DNA of 64,000 nt from Bacillus sp. S3 (GTDB taxonomy: Bacteria > Bacillota > Bacilli > Bacillales > Cytobacillaceae): NCBI RefSeq assembly GCF_005154805.1, contig NZ_CP039727.1, positions 2,601,501-2,665,500 of the forward strand, given 5' to 3'. The notes beneath the pieces were generated by a model. The model was not told the DNA's origin. It did not search any database and was given only the letters and a program-made list of their open reading frames with translations. Positions 7,888 through 15,683 of this stretch are shown here, piece after piece. A program made the position numbers and the translations under genes. Every line of letters starts with the position of its first letter. The stretch's first letter is position 1.

Positions 7888-8445
7888 ATGCAATTGGCAG
7901 GACATGAGTTCCATGAGTTAAGTGAATTAGTCATGAGTTGCTATAACACGATCACATGTATGTCTAGTTTTATTGAGCAAGCGCAGGATCCAGAACTTAA
8001 ACAGCTATTACAGCTGCATTTTCCAAAGCACATAGCGGATTACAATTTGAAGGCCGAATTTTTGCAAAGCAATACAACACCGGATATTACAAAGTTTGTG
8101 CCAACTGTCCTGCATCCTAAATTAAGTTCCTATACACAGCCACCCGCACCAAACTTTCCTGCTGTAGAGGTTAGATTATATGCACAACAACACAATGACA
8201 GGGAAATTGCCACAAGTTACTTATTGAATCAAAAAGCTGCAGCAAAGGGCTATGCAGGAGCAGTATTAGAGTGTTCGAACCCCGATTTACGAACTTTTCT
8301 CGAAAATGCCTTTCTAAACAGCAGCCGTCATGCTTATGATATTTGGCAATATATGGTTGCGAAGGGGTATTATCCTTTAAGCCCTGCACCACAGGGAGAT
8401 ATCCAAGCAGTTGGAAATATCTTTCCGATCGTGAATAACCAATAA
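7888..8445 (+). CDS. Coat F-domain (CotF-like) spore protein
   Basis: The 185-residue protein has two ferritin-like helical halves. The C-terminal half (DREIATSYLLNQKAAAKGYA, then NPDLRTFLENAFLNSSRHAYDIWQYMVAKGYY) matches the coat F domain, including the closing His and the KGYY end. Related proteins are spore coat components made in the mother cell or small spore-associated proteins. A TTG 18 bases upstream is in frame but overlaps the ribosome site; ATG at 7888 follows TTGGAGG at proper spacing. It heads a run of spore-type genes. Confidence 0.8.
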   Translation: MQLAGHEFHELSELVMSCYNTITCMSSFIEQAQDPELKQLLQLHFPKHIADYNLKAEFLQSNTTPDITKFVPTVLHPKLSSYTQPPAPNFPAVEVRLYAQQHNDREIATSYLLNQKAAAKGYAGAVLECSNPDLRTFLENAFLNSSRHAYDIWQYMVAKGYYPLSPAPQGDIQAVGNIFPIVNNQ

Positions 8446-8543
8446 ACTTTTCCCAAAATGTTAGGTAGAATATTTCTTTCTGCACAGGAAAAAATAAAAA
8501 TAGGTGTTTAAACACCGACTAACGACGATGTGGGGGAATTGCG

Positions 8544-8717
8544 ATGAATATTCGTGAAGGGTTAATTCCAACCGCCTTAGGGACTGCAGTAACTGCGACA
8601 GGTTATGCATTAAAGCAAAAACGCGGGTCGAATAAAATGGTAGCTAATACTGTTTTCGGTTTTGGTCTAGCACACGTGGTATTAGGAGTAATTGACCTTG
8701 TAGAACACCGCCGTTAG
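8544..8717 (+). CDS. Small hydrophobic protein, 57 aa
   Basis: The frame from ATG at 8544 encodes MNIREGLIPTALGTAVTATG, then a KQKRGSNK turn and a second hydrophobic helix (NTVFGFGLAHVVLGVIDLV) ending EHRR. It is preceded by GTGGGGGAATTG. Two membrane-associated helices with a basic turn suggest a small membrane protein. I recognise similar short proteins in Bacillus but know no function. It is 64 bp before the DUF378 gene, with a weak hairpin between. Confidence 0.65.
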   Translation: MNIREGLIPTALGTAVTATGYALKQKRGSNKMVANTVFGFGLAHVVLGVIDLVEHRR

Positions 8718-8724
8718 AAATGAA

Positions 8725-8750
8725 GGCGAGTACAGTCCGTACTCGTCTTT
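8725..8750 (+). terminator. Weak hairpin between two small membrane-protein genes
   Basis: GGCGAGTAC (8725-8733) pairs with GTACTCGTC (8739-8747) with one G-T pair, followed by TTT only. It may be a leaky terminator or an RNA-processing site. Confidence 0.45.
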
Positions 8751-8780
8751 GAAAGAAGATAAAAAAGGAGGTGTAGAACC

Positions 8781-9074
8781 ATGAGACTGATACACAAAAT
8801 TGCCTTAGTTCTTGTGATAATAGGAGCAATCAATTGGGGATTAATTGGTTTATTTAGATTCGATTTAGTAGCTACTATTTTTGGCGGGCAAGGCGCCTTT
8901 TTATCAAGAGTAATCTATTCTCTTGTTGGATTAAGCGGGCTGATTTGTATAAGCCTATTATTTGTTCCAATGCGGAAGGAAGAGCATAAAGTAAATCGCC
9001 AAGGCACCAACAACTTAAATTATGCTACTGAATTCGGTGAGGAAACCGATTTATCCAAATTAAAAAAGGATTAA
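8781..9074 (+). CDS. DUF378 membrane protein (YuzA-like)
   Basis: Residues 1-65 contain two transmembrane helices with the family signature GAINWGLIGLFRFDLVA and a FGG..LSRVIYSLVGLSGL second helix, as in B. subtilis YuzA. The tail (66-97) is hydrophilic and charged, about 20 residues longer than in YuzA. Function is unknown. ATG at 8781 follows AAAGGAGGTG, a near-perfect ribosome site, so expression may be high. Confidence 0.85.
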   Translation: MRLIHKIALVLVIIGAINWGLIGLFRFDLVATIFGGQGAFLSRVIYSLVGLSGLICISLLFVPMRKEEHKVNRQGTNNLNYATEFGEETDLSKLKKD

Positions 9075-9115
9075 AAAAACACTTATGATGACATAGTCAT
9101 CTAAGTGTTTTTTTA
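9075..9115 (+). terminator. Terminator of the DUF378 gene
   Basis: AAACACTTA-x-GATGAC pairs with GTCATC-x-TAAGTGTTT and ends in an eight-T run (about 9105-9113). Confidence 0.85.
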
Positions 9116-9309
9116 TTGCTGTGGATTCGCAGTCTTCTCCTTATATGTTTAGATCTCTGTTTAGTGGTTAATCAACTTCGGCCTTTCTAAAATTAATAGA
9201 AGAAAATGTAAGTAATGATAAACGTTAGTGCAGGACAAAATACCATTGTGCTTTAGGAAAGGTGGCACTGTTTATGAATAAATTTACCTATACACTAAGG
9301 AGGGCAACG

Positions 9310-9822
9310 ATGGGAATTTTAAGTGGAAATCCTATGGAAGAGCCTTTGCACTATGGTGAAGTTTTTGATCTTTGGGCCTCATTATTAGCGGGCAATGGTA
9401 TGATTGCTGGGTATCAAACAATGATCAACCATGCAGGGGACGATGACTTGAAAAAGTTATTAGCAGAGGCAGTAGAATTATGCCAGCAGGAAAAGAAACA
9501 AGTGGAAGAACTATTAAAAGAGAATGGTGTAGGTTTACCTCCAGCGGCACCCGAGCCGCCTCAAGCATGTTTAGAGGATATCCCAGTTGGGGCTAGAATC
9601 CCTGACCCAGCTATCGCGGCAACACTCTCGGTTGATATCGCTGCTGGATTAGTGGCATTTAGTCAAGTGATGGGTAAATCAATCAGGGAAGATGTAGCCC
9701 TGATGTATGGCCAATTTCATCTTCAAAAAGCAGCACTTGGATTAAAGGTCCTTCGTTTAAATAAGGAAAAGGGCTGGTTGATTCCTCCTCCATTGCATCT
9801 TACCAAACATGGTGATTGTTAG
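9310..9822 (+). CDS. DUF3231-like helical protein, single domain
   Basis: The 170-residue product begins MGILSGNPMEEPLHYGEVFDLW, followed by a ferritin-like helical bundle, a proline-rich linker (GLPPAAPEPPQ, about 80-90) and a second helical part ending GWLIPPPLHL. The pattern GEVFDLWASL...KGWLIPPP is that of DUF3231, a family common in spore formers and distantly related to coat F proteins. The upstream in-frame start at 9262 is rejected because TAAGGAGGG lies just before 9310. Function is unknown; spore association is inferred from the family and the neighbours. Confidence 0.78.
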   Translation: MGILSGNPMEEPLHYGEVFDLWASLLAGNGMIAGYQTMINHAGDDDLKKLLAEAVELCQQEKKQVEELLKENGVGLPPAAPEPPQACLEDIPVGARIPDPAIAATLSVDIAAGLVAFSQVMGKSIREDVALMYGQFHLQKAALGLKVLRLNKEKGWLIPPPLHLTKHGDC

Positions 9823-9885
9823 ATGGTAATATAAATAATCAACATAAACTAAGTTCCTAACACAAACATTAAACATTTAAGGAAA

Positions 9886-9925
9886 ATGACTATCAAATGT
9901 AAGTTATATGATAGTCATTTTTTAT
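9886..9925 (+). terminator. Terminator after the first DUF3231-like gene
   Basis: ATGACTATCA (9886-9895) pairs exactly with TGATAGTCAT (9909-9918), then TTTTTTATT. Confidence 0.85.
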
Positions 9926-9963
9926 TGTTTATCCCTATATAGGATTTAGCTTTTCCAAAGTTA

Positions 9964-9993
9964 GAATAGAAGAATTTTGCAATGGCAATCCTA
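9964..9993 (+). promoter_or_regulatory. Sigma-G-like promoter for the tandem DUF3231 gene
   Basis: GAATA (9964-9968), an 18-bp spacer, then AATCCTA (9987-9993). This fits the B. subtilis sigma-G consensus (gMATR, N18, CATNMTA) with one mismatch in the -10. It lies 28 bp before the ATG. A similar pair precedes the small gene at 13783. Confidence 0.5.
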
Positions 9994-10020
9994 AACTAAA
10001 ATAGGATAAGGGGATTACTG

Positions 10021-11061
10021 ATGGATATTATCAACCCAATGGATATCATGAAACCAATAAATTTAACTACACAGGAATTAGACGAATCTCATTCTTTAAC
10101 ATCAGTGGAAATGGGTAAACTTTGGGTTACATATGTTGGAAATAGTATGTCAAGTCAAATCTTAAGTTATTTTCTACAACATTGCGAGGACCAATATATT
10201 AGAACGCTATTGGAAAATGGCTTAGCCTTATCTAAGGACTTTATGCAGAGGGTAGAAGGTTTTTTTAAGAAAGTTGATTTCCCTACACCTTCAGGGTTTA
10301 CGAATGATGACGTAAATCTTGGAGCCCCACGTTTATTTGAAGATGCGTTCTACGTGCATTATTTAAAATATGCGGCTAAGGCAGGACTTAGTATTTATGC
10401 AGTAGCGGTTCCATTAGTCATGAGGGAGGATATTAGGGAATTTTTTGTTTATTGCAATCAATGCACGACCATCCTGTTAGGGCAGATTAATAATGTTTTA
10501 TTTGAAAAAAAGTTAATTGCCAAACCTCCTATTATCCCTATACCGGCTGGAAACGACTTTATTAAAAAGCAAAATTACCTAAATGGTTTTGTAGGCGATG
10601 TCAGAACATTACATGCCTTAGAAATTACCCACCTTTATGATAACATTGAAAATAACACGACAAGTAAGGCATTATTATTGGGATTTTATCAAACCGTTAA
10701 AGATGAAAAAATAAAGGCTTTGTTTAAACGGGGTTTGGATATGACTGATAAATCGGTAAAACAGTATATGGAAAAACTTCAAATAGAAAACCTGCATACT
10801 CCATCATATATAGACCATTTAGTTACAAATTCAACCTATCCTCCTTTTTCCGATAAAATAATGTTATTTCATAAAGTGGATATGTTCTCGATGAAGATCA
10901 GGTCGTTTGGAAATTCACTTGCGGTAAACGGAAGAAGAGATTTAGGGATGTTATATGGAAGAACTCTCATAAACATTGGCTTATTTGTCGATGACGGAGC
11001 TAATATCTTAATTGAAAAAGGATGGATGGAATCACCGCCCAAAGCATTTGCAAGAGATTAA
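10021..11061 (+). CDS. DUF3231 protein, two tandem domains, 346 aa
   Basis: Two copies of the DUF3231 helical domain are arranged in tandem (about 20-175 and 195-340). Each begins with SVEMGKLWVTYVG or HALEITHLYDNIE and ends with a conserved tail (LIAKPPIIP; GWMESPPKA). Length is typical of the two-domain form. The ATG follows AAGGGGA. The sigma-G-like promoter ahead implies expression in the forespore, inferred only. No catalytic motif is known; individual acidic and histidine residues could bind metal as in ferritin-like folds, but I cannot identify a full site. Confidence 0.8.
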   Translation: MDIINPMDIMKPINLTTQELDESHSLTSVEMGKLWVTYVGNSMSSQILSYFLQHCEDQYIRTLLENGLALSKDFMQRVEGFFKKVDFPTPSGFTNDDVNLGAPRLFEDAFYVHYLKYAAKAGLSIYAVAVPLVMREDIREFFVYCNQCTTILLGQINNVLFEKKLIAKPPIIPIPAGNDFIKKQNYLNGFVGDVRTLHALEITHLYDNIENNTTSKALLLGFYQTVKDEKIKALFKRGLDMTDKSVKQYMEKLQIENLHTPSYIDHLVTNSTYPPFSDKIMLFHKVDMFSMKIRSFGNSLAVNGRRDLGMLYGRTLINIGLFVDDGANILIEKGWMESPPKAFARD

Positions 11062-11127
11062 TTATTAGCCAGTTCATCTTGGGCGAGTTTTAAGGATTTC
11101 TTATATTGAATCTATATAAGGGGAACG

Positions 11128-12075
11128 ATGATGAAGATTCGTTTTGGATATGTGGCAAATGCACTAGGTTTATGGGATGCCAGCCCTTCGAAAGCTTTAA
11201 CCTTTGCTCGATATTCAGCACTTCCCAAACACGAGCGAATGGAGAAACTCAAAGAAGTGACGGCGCAGAATTTACTTCATACAAAAAGAATTTTGTATTA
11301 TAATTTCGCGCACGAAATTAAACTATATCGGTTTTCAAGCTCACTTGTCCCCTTAGCCACCCATCCGGAGGTGATGTGGGATTTCGTTACCCCTTTCAAA
11401 AATGAATGGGAGGAACTTGGACAATTGGTCAACCAATTTCAACTACGGCCAAGCTTCCATCCCAATCAGTTTACACTTTTCACGAGTCCACGCACAGAAG
11501 TGACCGTCAATGCGGTGAAAGATATGGAATATCATTTTAGGATGCTCGAAGCTATGAAGGTTCAGGATAGAGGCATTATCAATATTCATATTGGCGGCGC
11601 TTATGGGGATAAACAAACGTCAATCAAACGATTTCATCAAAATATAAAAAAATTACCAAGCGATATTAAAAAGCAGATGACACTCGAGAATGATGATAAG
11701 ACCTATGATGTTGAAGAAACACTGGTTACTTGTGAAAAAGAAAAGATCCCGATGATTCTTGATTACCACCACTATATGGCGAATAAAGGGGAAGTTGACC
11801 TTTCGCTTTTTTTACCACGAATCTTTAGCACATGGAATACGACTCCAAAAGTTCATATTTCTTCGCCAAAGTCAGATCAAGCCTATCGTTCACATGCAGA
11901 TTATGTCTCCATTGACTTTATTCTGCCTTTTTTAAAAATGGCAAAAGGATTTAATCAAGACTTTGATATTATGATCGAAGCAAAGCAAAAGAACCTGGCG
12001 ATGTTGCAACTTATTGAAGAAATCGCTTCGATTCGGGGAGTCAAGCGTCTTTCTGGCGGTGAAGTGGAATGGTGA
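11128..12075 (+). CDS. uvsE: UV-damage endonuclease UvsE, YwjD-like lineage
   Basis: The 315-residue protein is a UVDE TIM barrel that nicks 5' of UV photoproducts to start alternative excision repair. Motifs run in order: [69 protein letters not shown] and MIEAKQK; the His, Glu and Asp residues that bind the metal cluster in UvsE structures all appear present. The N-terminus and several motifs follow B. subtilis YwjD closely. ATG at 11128 and the next codon at 11131 are both possible starts behind AAGGGGAACG. It is followed after 30 bp by a second, divergent uvsE copy, probably one transcript. Confidence 0.92.
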   Translation: MMKIRFGYVANALGLWDASPSKALTFARYSALPKHERMEKLKEVTAQNLLHTKRILYYNFAHEIKLYRFSSSLVPLATHPEVMWDFVTPFKNEWEELGQLVNQFQLRPSFHPNQFTLFTSPRTEVTVNAVKDMEYHFRMLEAMKVQDRGIINIHIGGAYGDKQTSIKRFHQNIKKLPSDIKKQMTLENDDKTYDVEETLVTCEKEKIPMILDYHHYMANKGEVDLSLFLPRIFSTWNTTPKVHISSPKSDQAYRSHADYVSIDFILPFLKMAKGFNQDFDIMIEAKQKNLAMLQLIEEIASIRGVKRLSGGEVEW

Positions 12076-12105
12076 AAAAGAAGGGCAGGGGAATGAGGTG
12101 AAAAT

Positions 12106-13071
12106 ATGACGATTATACGTTTAGGATATGTAGCCATGAGTATGGAATTAAAAAACGCATCCCCCTCCCAAACAATGACCTTTGCACAATTCCAGAAAAT
12201 TACTGACCGTGAAGCTGCCATTCGGAAACTAGAACGGATCTCGCTGTCGAATGTAGAACATACACTCAGAATTTTAAAGCATAATGCCGCATCAGATATT
12301 CATTTTTACCGGCTCACTTCGCGTCTAATCCCTTTGGCGAATCATGATGAGCTTTCTGATTGGAATTATATGAAACCATTGCAAAAACAGCTGCGTATGC
12401 TTGGTAATTTTGCCAAAGACCACGGAATTAGGATTGACTTTCACCCAGATCACTTTGTTCTTATTAATTCGATGAAGAAAGAAATATTAAATAATTCCAT
12501 TCAGACTTTAAAAATGCATTATTTACTTTTAAAGGGGATGGGGATTGATCCTGCCCACAGATGTGTGATGCATGTTGGCGGAAATTATAAAGATACAGAA
12601 ACTTCCCTCGAACGGTTTATCGAAAATTGGATGGTTGTCCCAAGATCGATTCAAAAAATGATTATGCTTGAAAATGACGATACCTCATTCACATTAGAGG
12701 ATACTCTTTACTTATGTGAGAAACTGGACATTCCCCTTGTATTTGATTATCATCATCACCTTGCCCACCATCGTAATGCCCATTGGGAAGAACACTGGGA
12801 CCGGGTCATCCAAACTTGGAGGAATTCATCGTTACCGATGAAAATGCATATTTCAAGTCCGAAAAGTCTAAAAGAATTCCGCCATCATGCGGATTATATT
12901 GATTTGGATTTGTTCATTCATTTTCTAAAAGAAATTAAGGGAAGTATTCCTCAGATCGATTGCATGATTGAGGCAAAAAGAAAAGACGAAGCCCTGTTTC
13001 AATTAATGAAAGAGATTAAATCGAGGGATGATGTGGAAGTTATTGATGGTTCTTCGTTTTACTTAAGATGA
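12106..13071 (+). CDS. uvsE: UV-damage endonuclease UvsE, second lineage
   Basis: The 321-residue protein is a second complete UVDE enzyme. It starts IRLGYVAMSMELKNASPSQT, the form found in most bacterial UvsE, rather than the YwjD form of its neighbour. Metal-site motifs are intact: DFHPDHF, MHVGGNYKD, LENDDTSF, FDYHHHLAHH, MHISSPKS, HHADYI and MIEAKRK. By eye identity to the first copy is low outside these motifs, so the pair looks like two lineages brought together rather than a recent duplication. The ATG follows GAGGTGAAAAT. Substrate range may differ between the copies. Confidence 0.92.
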   Translation: MTIIRLGYVAMSMELKNASPSQTMTFAQFQKITDREAAIRKLERISLSNVEHTLRILKHNAASDIHFYRLTSRLIPLANHDELSDWNYMKPLQKQLRMLGNFAKDHGIRIDFHPDHFVLINSMKKEILNNSIQTLKMHYLLLKGMGIDPAHRCVMHVGGNYKDTETSLERFIENWMVVPRSIQKMIMLENDDTSFTLEDTLYLCEKLDIPLVFDYHHHLAHHRNAHWEEHWDRVIQTWRNSSLPMKMHISSPKSLKEFRHHADYIDLDLFIHFLKEIKGSIPQIDCMIEAKRKDEALFQLMKEIKSRDDVEVIDGSSFYLR

Positions 13072-13118
13072 TACGAAGTGTCACGAGGTATTTTAGTGGC
13101 TGTAGTAAAAGAATGTTA

Positions 13119-13156
13119 AGCACCTGAATGGTCTAATTCAGGCGCTTTTCTTTTTA
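13119..13156 (+). terminator. Terminator of the uvsE pair
   Basis: AGC-CCTGAAT (13119-13129) pairs with ATTCAGG-GCT (13136-13146), followed by TTTTCTTTTTATT. Confidence 0.8.
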
Positions 13157-13185
13157 TTGGATATCCTTTTTTTGATCTGGAAGTA

Positions 13186-13614
13186 TTAGGAGACTAATAA
13201 CCCATTGATCGAACCCAACACTTGTTGGACTGCTTCTTTACCTGCTTTCTCCCATCTGCTTTTATCATAGATGTAGCCGTCTTTATCTAATGGGGTCTGA
13301 AATTGATCAAGCCCGGTAGTGCCGGTGATGAATGCATTTTCATCGTGATCTAATCCAATATTGACGACATGTTTGATGACAAAAGGGGTTCCAAATTCAA
13401 TCAATGCACCGGAGTGGTCTAAGGCCCCATCCAAGACATAGATAGGGACCCTTAGATAAATAGATTCTCCGCCATCACGGTATAACAATGCATCGAATTT
13501 CCCTTGGTCATAATCAAAATTACTGCAAAAACTGCAGCCATAAGAATGAAAAATATCGCGAACTGCTCCAAAGTAGGCCCTTTTTCCTTCAATTTCTGTT
13601 TGTAACTTAATCAT
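13186..13614 (-). CDS. YugN-like family protein, 142 aa
   Basis: The segment IFHSYGCSFCSNFDYDQGKFDALLYRDGGESIYLRVPIYVLDG resembles the YugN-like family (FDYD, then YYLRVPAYAVEG). A longer frame to 13689 exists, but AGGAGTGAT lies six bases before ATG at 13614, giving MIKLQTEIEG. The second half (TGTTGLDQFQTPLDKDGYIYDKSRWEK) is an extra segment not found in short YugN. Function is unknown. It is convergent with uvsE and divergent from the small spore-type gene. Confidence 0.65.
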   Translation of the reverse strand: MIKLQTEIEGKRAYFGAVRDIFHSYGCSFCSNFDYDQGKFDALLYRDGGESIYLRVPIYVLDGALDHSGALIEFGTPFVIKHVVNIGLDHDENAFITGTTGLDQFQTPLDKDGYIYDKSRWEKAGKEAVQQVLGSINGLLVS

Positions 13615-13731
13615 CTTTTCATCACTCCTGTAGTAGAAAGGTTTGTTACTATTCTTAACCAGGAGTTGAATAAAATACCTATTTTTCAAAGAGAAATTGG
13701 TATTTTATTATCTCGATTTTTATGATTCTTC

Positions 13732-13760
13732 GAATAACTTCAGGGATGTAACAAATCCTA
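13732..13760 (+). promoter_or_regulatory. Sigma-G-like promoter of the 57-aa gene upstream of splAB
   Basis: GAATA (13732-13736), 17-bp spacer, AATCCTA (13754-13760). It has the same elements as the site at 9964-9993. B. subtilis splAB is sigma-G dependent, so a forespore promoter in this position is reasonable. The spacer is one base shorter than ideal. Confidence 0.45.
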
Positions 13761-13782
13761 ATGAATAAAGGAGGTGCTTACA

Positions 13783-13956
13783 TTGCCAAATCAAGAACAG
13801 ACTAATCGCGAGATGCAAAAAGGGCAATCCGCTCATCAATCCGGTTCAGGTTCAAGGTACCATGAGGAACATGCAGGGAAGGTTACAGGTTACGGACAAC
13901 CAGATGTTACGGCTGAGGAGCTAACCAATAAATCTGAAGACAGACCCTCTAATTAA
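13783..13956 (+). CDS. Small hydrophilic protein, 57 aa, probably spore-associated
   Basis: TTG at 13783 follows AAGGAGGTG by seven bases; the GTG upstream lies inside that ribosome site. The product is polar and uncharged-to-acidic, with MPNQEQTNREMQKGQSAHQ, then GSGSRYHEEHAGKVTGYGQ and a tail ending EDRPSN. It lacks hydrophobic segments, like small acid-soluble-type spore proteins, though it matches no SASP family I know. The sigma-G-like promoter and position before splAB support a forespore role. Confidence 0.6.
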   Translation: MPNQEQTNREMQKGQSAHQSGSGSRYHEEHAGKVTGYGQPDVTAEELTNKSEDRPSN

Positions 13957-13965
13957 AGAATTTTT

Positions 13966-13990
13966 ACGCCGGTGTCAGCGGCGTTTTTTT
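13966..13990 (+). terminator. Terminator directly upstream of splA
   Basis: ACGCCG (13966-13971) pairs with CGGCGT (13979-13984) and runs into seven Ts. It lies between the 57-aa gene and splA, only about 40 bp before the splA start. No convincing separate promoter was seen in that gap, so regulated readthrough is possible. Confidence 0.8.
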
Positions 13991-14028
13991 CAGTTGTAAA
14001 AAATTTGATATTATGGACGGTGAAGATA

Positions 14029-14274
14029 ATGGAAGTAAATCAGGAGAATACCTCCTATAATCTAGGTGACATTGTCTACGTCTTTTATCGTAATCCTCAT
14101 ACTCAGGACGTGGCTAATGTGCAGGAAGCGGCCGTTGTGAATAATCCAGAGAATCCTGGTGAACTGGCTATATTTCTATATGAAACCTATTATCCATTAA
14201 CAACTGAAATGGCTGTGTACACTAGTGAGTCTGATGCGATGCTGGCTTACGAACAGTATTTTGGATTTGAATAG
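14029..14274 (+). CDS. splA: SplA, regulator of spore photoproduct lyase
   Basis: The 81-residue protein reads YNLGDIVYVFYRNPHTQDVANVQEAAVV...LAIFLYETYYPL, matching SplA (79 residues in B. subtilis) along its length. SplA is described as a TRAP-like negative regulator of splB expression during sporulation. A longer frame to 13972 crosses the terminator hairpin; ATG at 14029 with GGTGAAG ahead is the sensible start. splB follows after 15 bp, so the two form an operon. Confidence 0.88.
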   Translation: MEVNQENTSYNLGDIVYVFYRNPHTQDVANVQEAAVVNNPENPGELAIFLYETYYPLTTEMAVYTSESDAMLAYEQYFGFE

Positions 14275-14289
14275 AATGGGGATTGTGTG

Positions 14290-15318
14290 ATGAATAAACC
14301 GTTTACACCTCAACTCGTATACTTCGAACCTAAAGCATTAGAGTATCCCCTTGGGCAGGAATTGAAAGAAAAGTTTGAAAAAATGGATGTAGAAATTCGC
14401 TATACCACCTCTCATAATCAGGTAAGAAACCTTCCAGGCGATACTGATTTTCAGAGGTACCGGATTGCTAAATCTACATTAGTAGTGGGCATAAGAAAAA
14501 CGCTTAAGTTTGATACGTCCAAACCTTCAGCTGAATATGCCATCCCATTTGCAACAGGCTGCATGGGCCATTGCCATTATTGTTATTTGCAAACGACGAT
14601 GGGGTCGAAGCCTTACATTCGTACATATGTCAATGTCGATGAAATTTTAGAGGCGGCAGATCGTTATATGGAAGAACGAGCACCGGAAATCACACGGTTT
14701 GAAGCTTCTTGTACCTCTGACATAGTCGGTCTCGATCATCTAACACATACCTTAAAGCGAGCGATCGAGCATTTTGGGAAATCAGAGCTTGGCAAGTTGC
14801 GCTTCGTCACAAAATTTCATTATGTCGATCATTTATTGGATGCAAAACATAATGGAAAAACGAGATTTCGTTTCAGTGTAAATGCCGATTATGTGATTAA
14901 AAATTTCGAACCTGGTACTTCTCCATTAGCAAAGCGGATTGAGGCAGCTGGGAAAGTAGCCAGAGCAGGCTATCCTCTTGGGTTCATCGTGGCACCCATC
15001 TATTTGCATGAAGGCTGGGAAGAAGGATACTATCATATGTTTGAGCGTCTAGATGCTGAATTGCCAATGGATGCAAGGGATGATATCACATTTGAGTTCA
15101 TTCAACATCGGTTCACAAAACCAGCAAAGCGAGTAATTGAAAAAAATTATCCAATGACCAAATTAGAATTGGATGAGACAGCGAGAAGGTATAAATGGGG
15201 AAAATATGGGATTGGTAAATATATTTATCAAAAAGAGGAAGAAGAGGATATAAAAAGTCATTTATACTCCTACATGGAAAAGTTTTTCCCAAATGCTAAA
15301 CTGGAATACTTCACCTGA
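14290..15318 (+). CDS. splB: Spore photoproduct lyase SplB
   Basis: At 342 residues this equals B. subtilis SplB in length. The radical-SAM cluster motif CMGHCHYC places cysteines at 91, 95 and 98, and Cys141 (FEASCTSD), the hydrogen-atom donor, is also in the same position. The enzyme directly reverses 5-thyminyl-5,6-dihydrothymine in spore DNA during germination, using SAM and a 4Fe-4S cluster. ATG at 14290 is taken over the GTG three bases upstream. With uvsE copies 1.2 kb upstream, this forms a local UV-repair block. Confidence 0.96.
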   Translation: MNKPFTPQLVYFEPKALEYPLGQELKEKFEKMDVEIRYTTSHNQVRNLPGDTDFQRYRIAKSTLVVGIRKTLKFDTSKPSAEYAIPFATGCMGHCHYCYLQTTMGSKPYIRTYVNVDEILEAADRYMEERAPEITRFEASCTSDIVGLDHLTHTLKRAIEHFGKSELGKLRFVTKFHYVDHLLDAKHNGKTRFRFSVNADYVIKNFEPGTSPLAKRIEAAGKVARAGYPLGFIVAPIYLHEGWEEGYYHMFERLDAELPMDARDDITFEFIQHRFTKPAKRVIEKNYPMTKLELDETARRYKWGKYGIGKYIYQKEEEEDIKSHLYSYMEKFFPNAKLEYFT

Positions 15319-15333
15319 AATGAGATTAAAGTC

Positions 15334-15371
15334 AAACACACGATCTTTCATTCGAAAATTGTGTGTTTTTA
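15334..15371 (+). terminator. Terminator of splAB
   Basis: AAACACAC (15334-15341) pairs with GTGTGTTT (15361-15368), ending in TTTTT. Confidence 0.75.
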
Positions 15372-15387
15372 TTTGTCCATTTAGGAT

Positions 15388-15471
15388 CAAAACAGCCGGT
15401 CAAATCGCTAAAAATGTCTTTAATAAGCCGTCTTAAGGACAAAACACCCGGACAAATCGCTAAAAATGTCT
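15388..15471 (+). repeat. Imperfect direct repeat, 32 bp twice
   Basis: Two copies begin at 15388 and 15440 and share CAAAACA-CCGG-CAAATCGC followed by TAAAAATGTCT, with two differences. The preceding bases (TTAGGA / TTAAGGA) are also alike, giving a 52-bp period. The block lies in the 365-bp gap between splB and the phosphate transporter; its role is unknown. It may be a dispersed intergenic element of this genus. Confidence 0.75.
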
Positions 15472-15570
15472 AAGGAGACATCTAAAAGACAAGATTTCCT
15501 CCATAATCAAAAAAGTGTACACAGTACGTTAGTGCTTACCCTTTTTCGTGTCTGTCCTTTACCGTTGAAT

Positions 15571-15598
15571 TGTAAATTCTGTGTAAATTTAATGTAAA
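15571..15598. promoter_or_regulatory. Pho box (PhoP binding site), three repeats
   Basis: TGTAAA occurs at 15571, 15582 and 15593, exactly 11 bp apart; on the reverse strand this is TTTACA three times with 5-bp spacers. This is the known PhoP-P direct-repeat pattern (TT-A/T/C-ACA, about 5-bp spacing). It lies about 90 bp before a Na/phosphate cotransporter gene, so control by phosphate starvation is a strong inference. Confidence 0.75.
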
Positions 15599-15683
15599 TT
15601 CTCTTCATGAAAGGTTTACAGTTTGTTCACAATCGAATAATTTGGGAGTATACAAGTTTGTCGAAATGAAGGAGCTGAATTTT

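Noticed and set aside
8503-8516. GGTGTTTAAACACC palindrome before the 57-aa membrane gene
   Set aside because: Short, with no second copy and no T-run; too little to call an operator.
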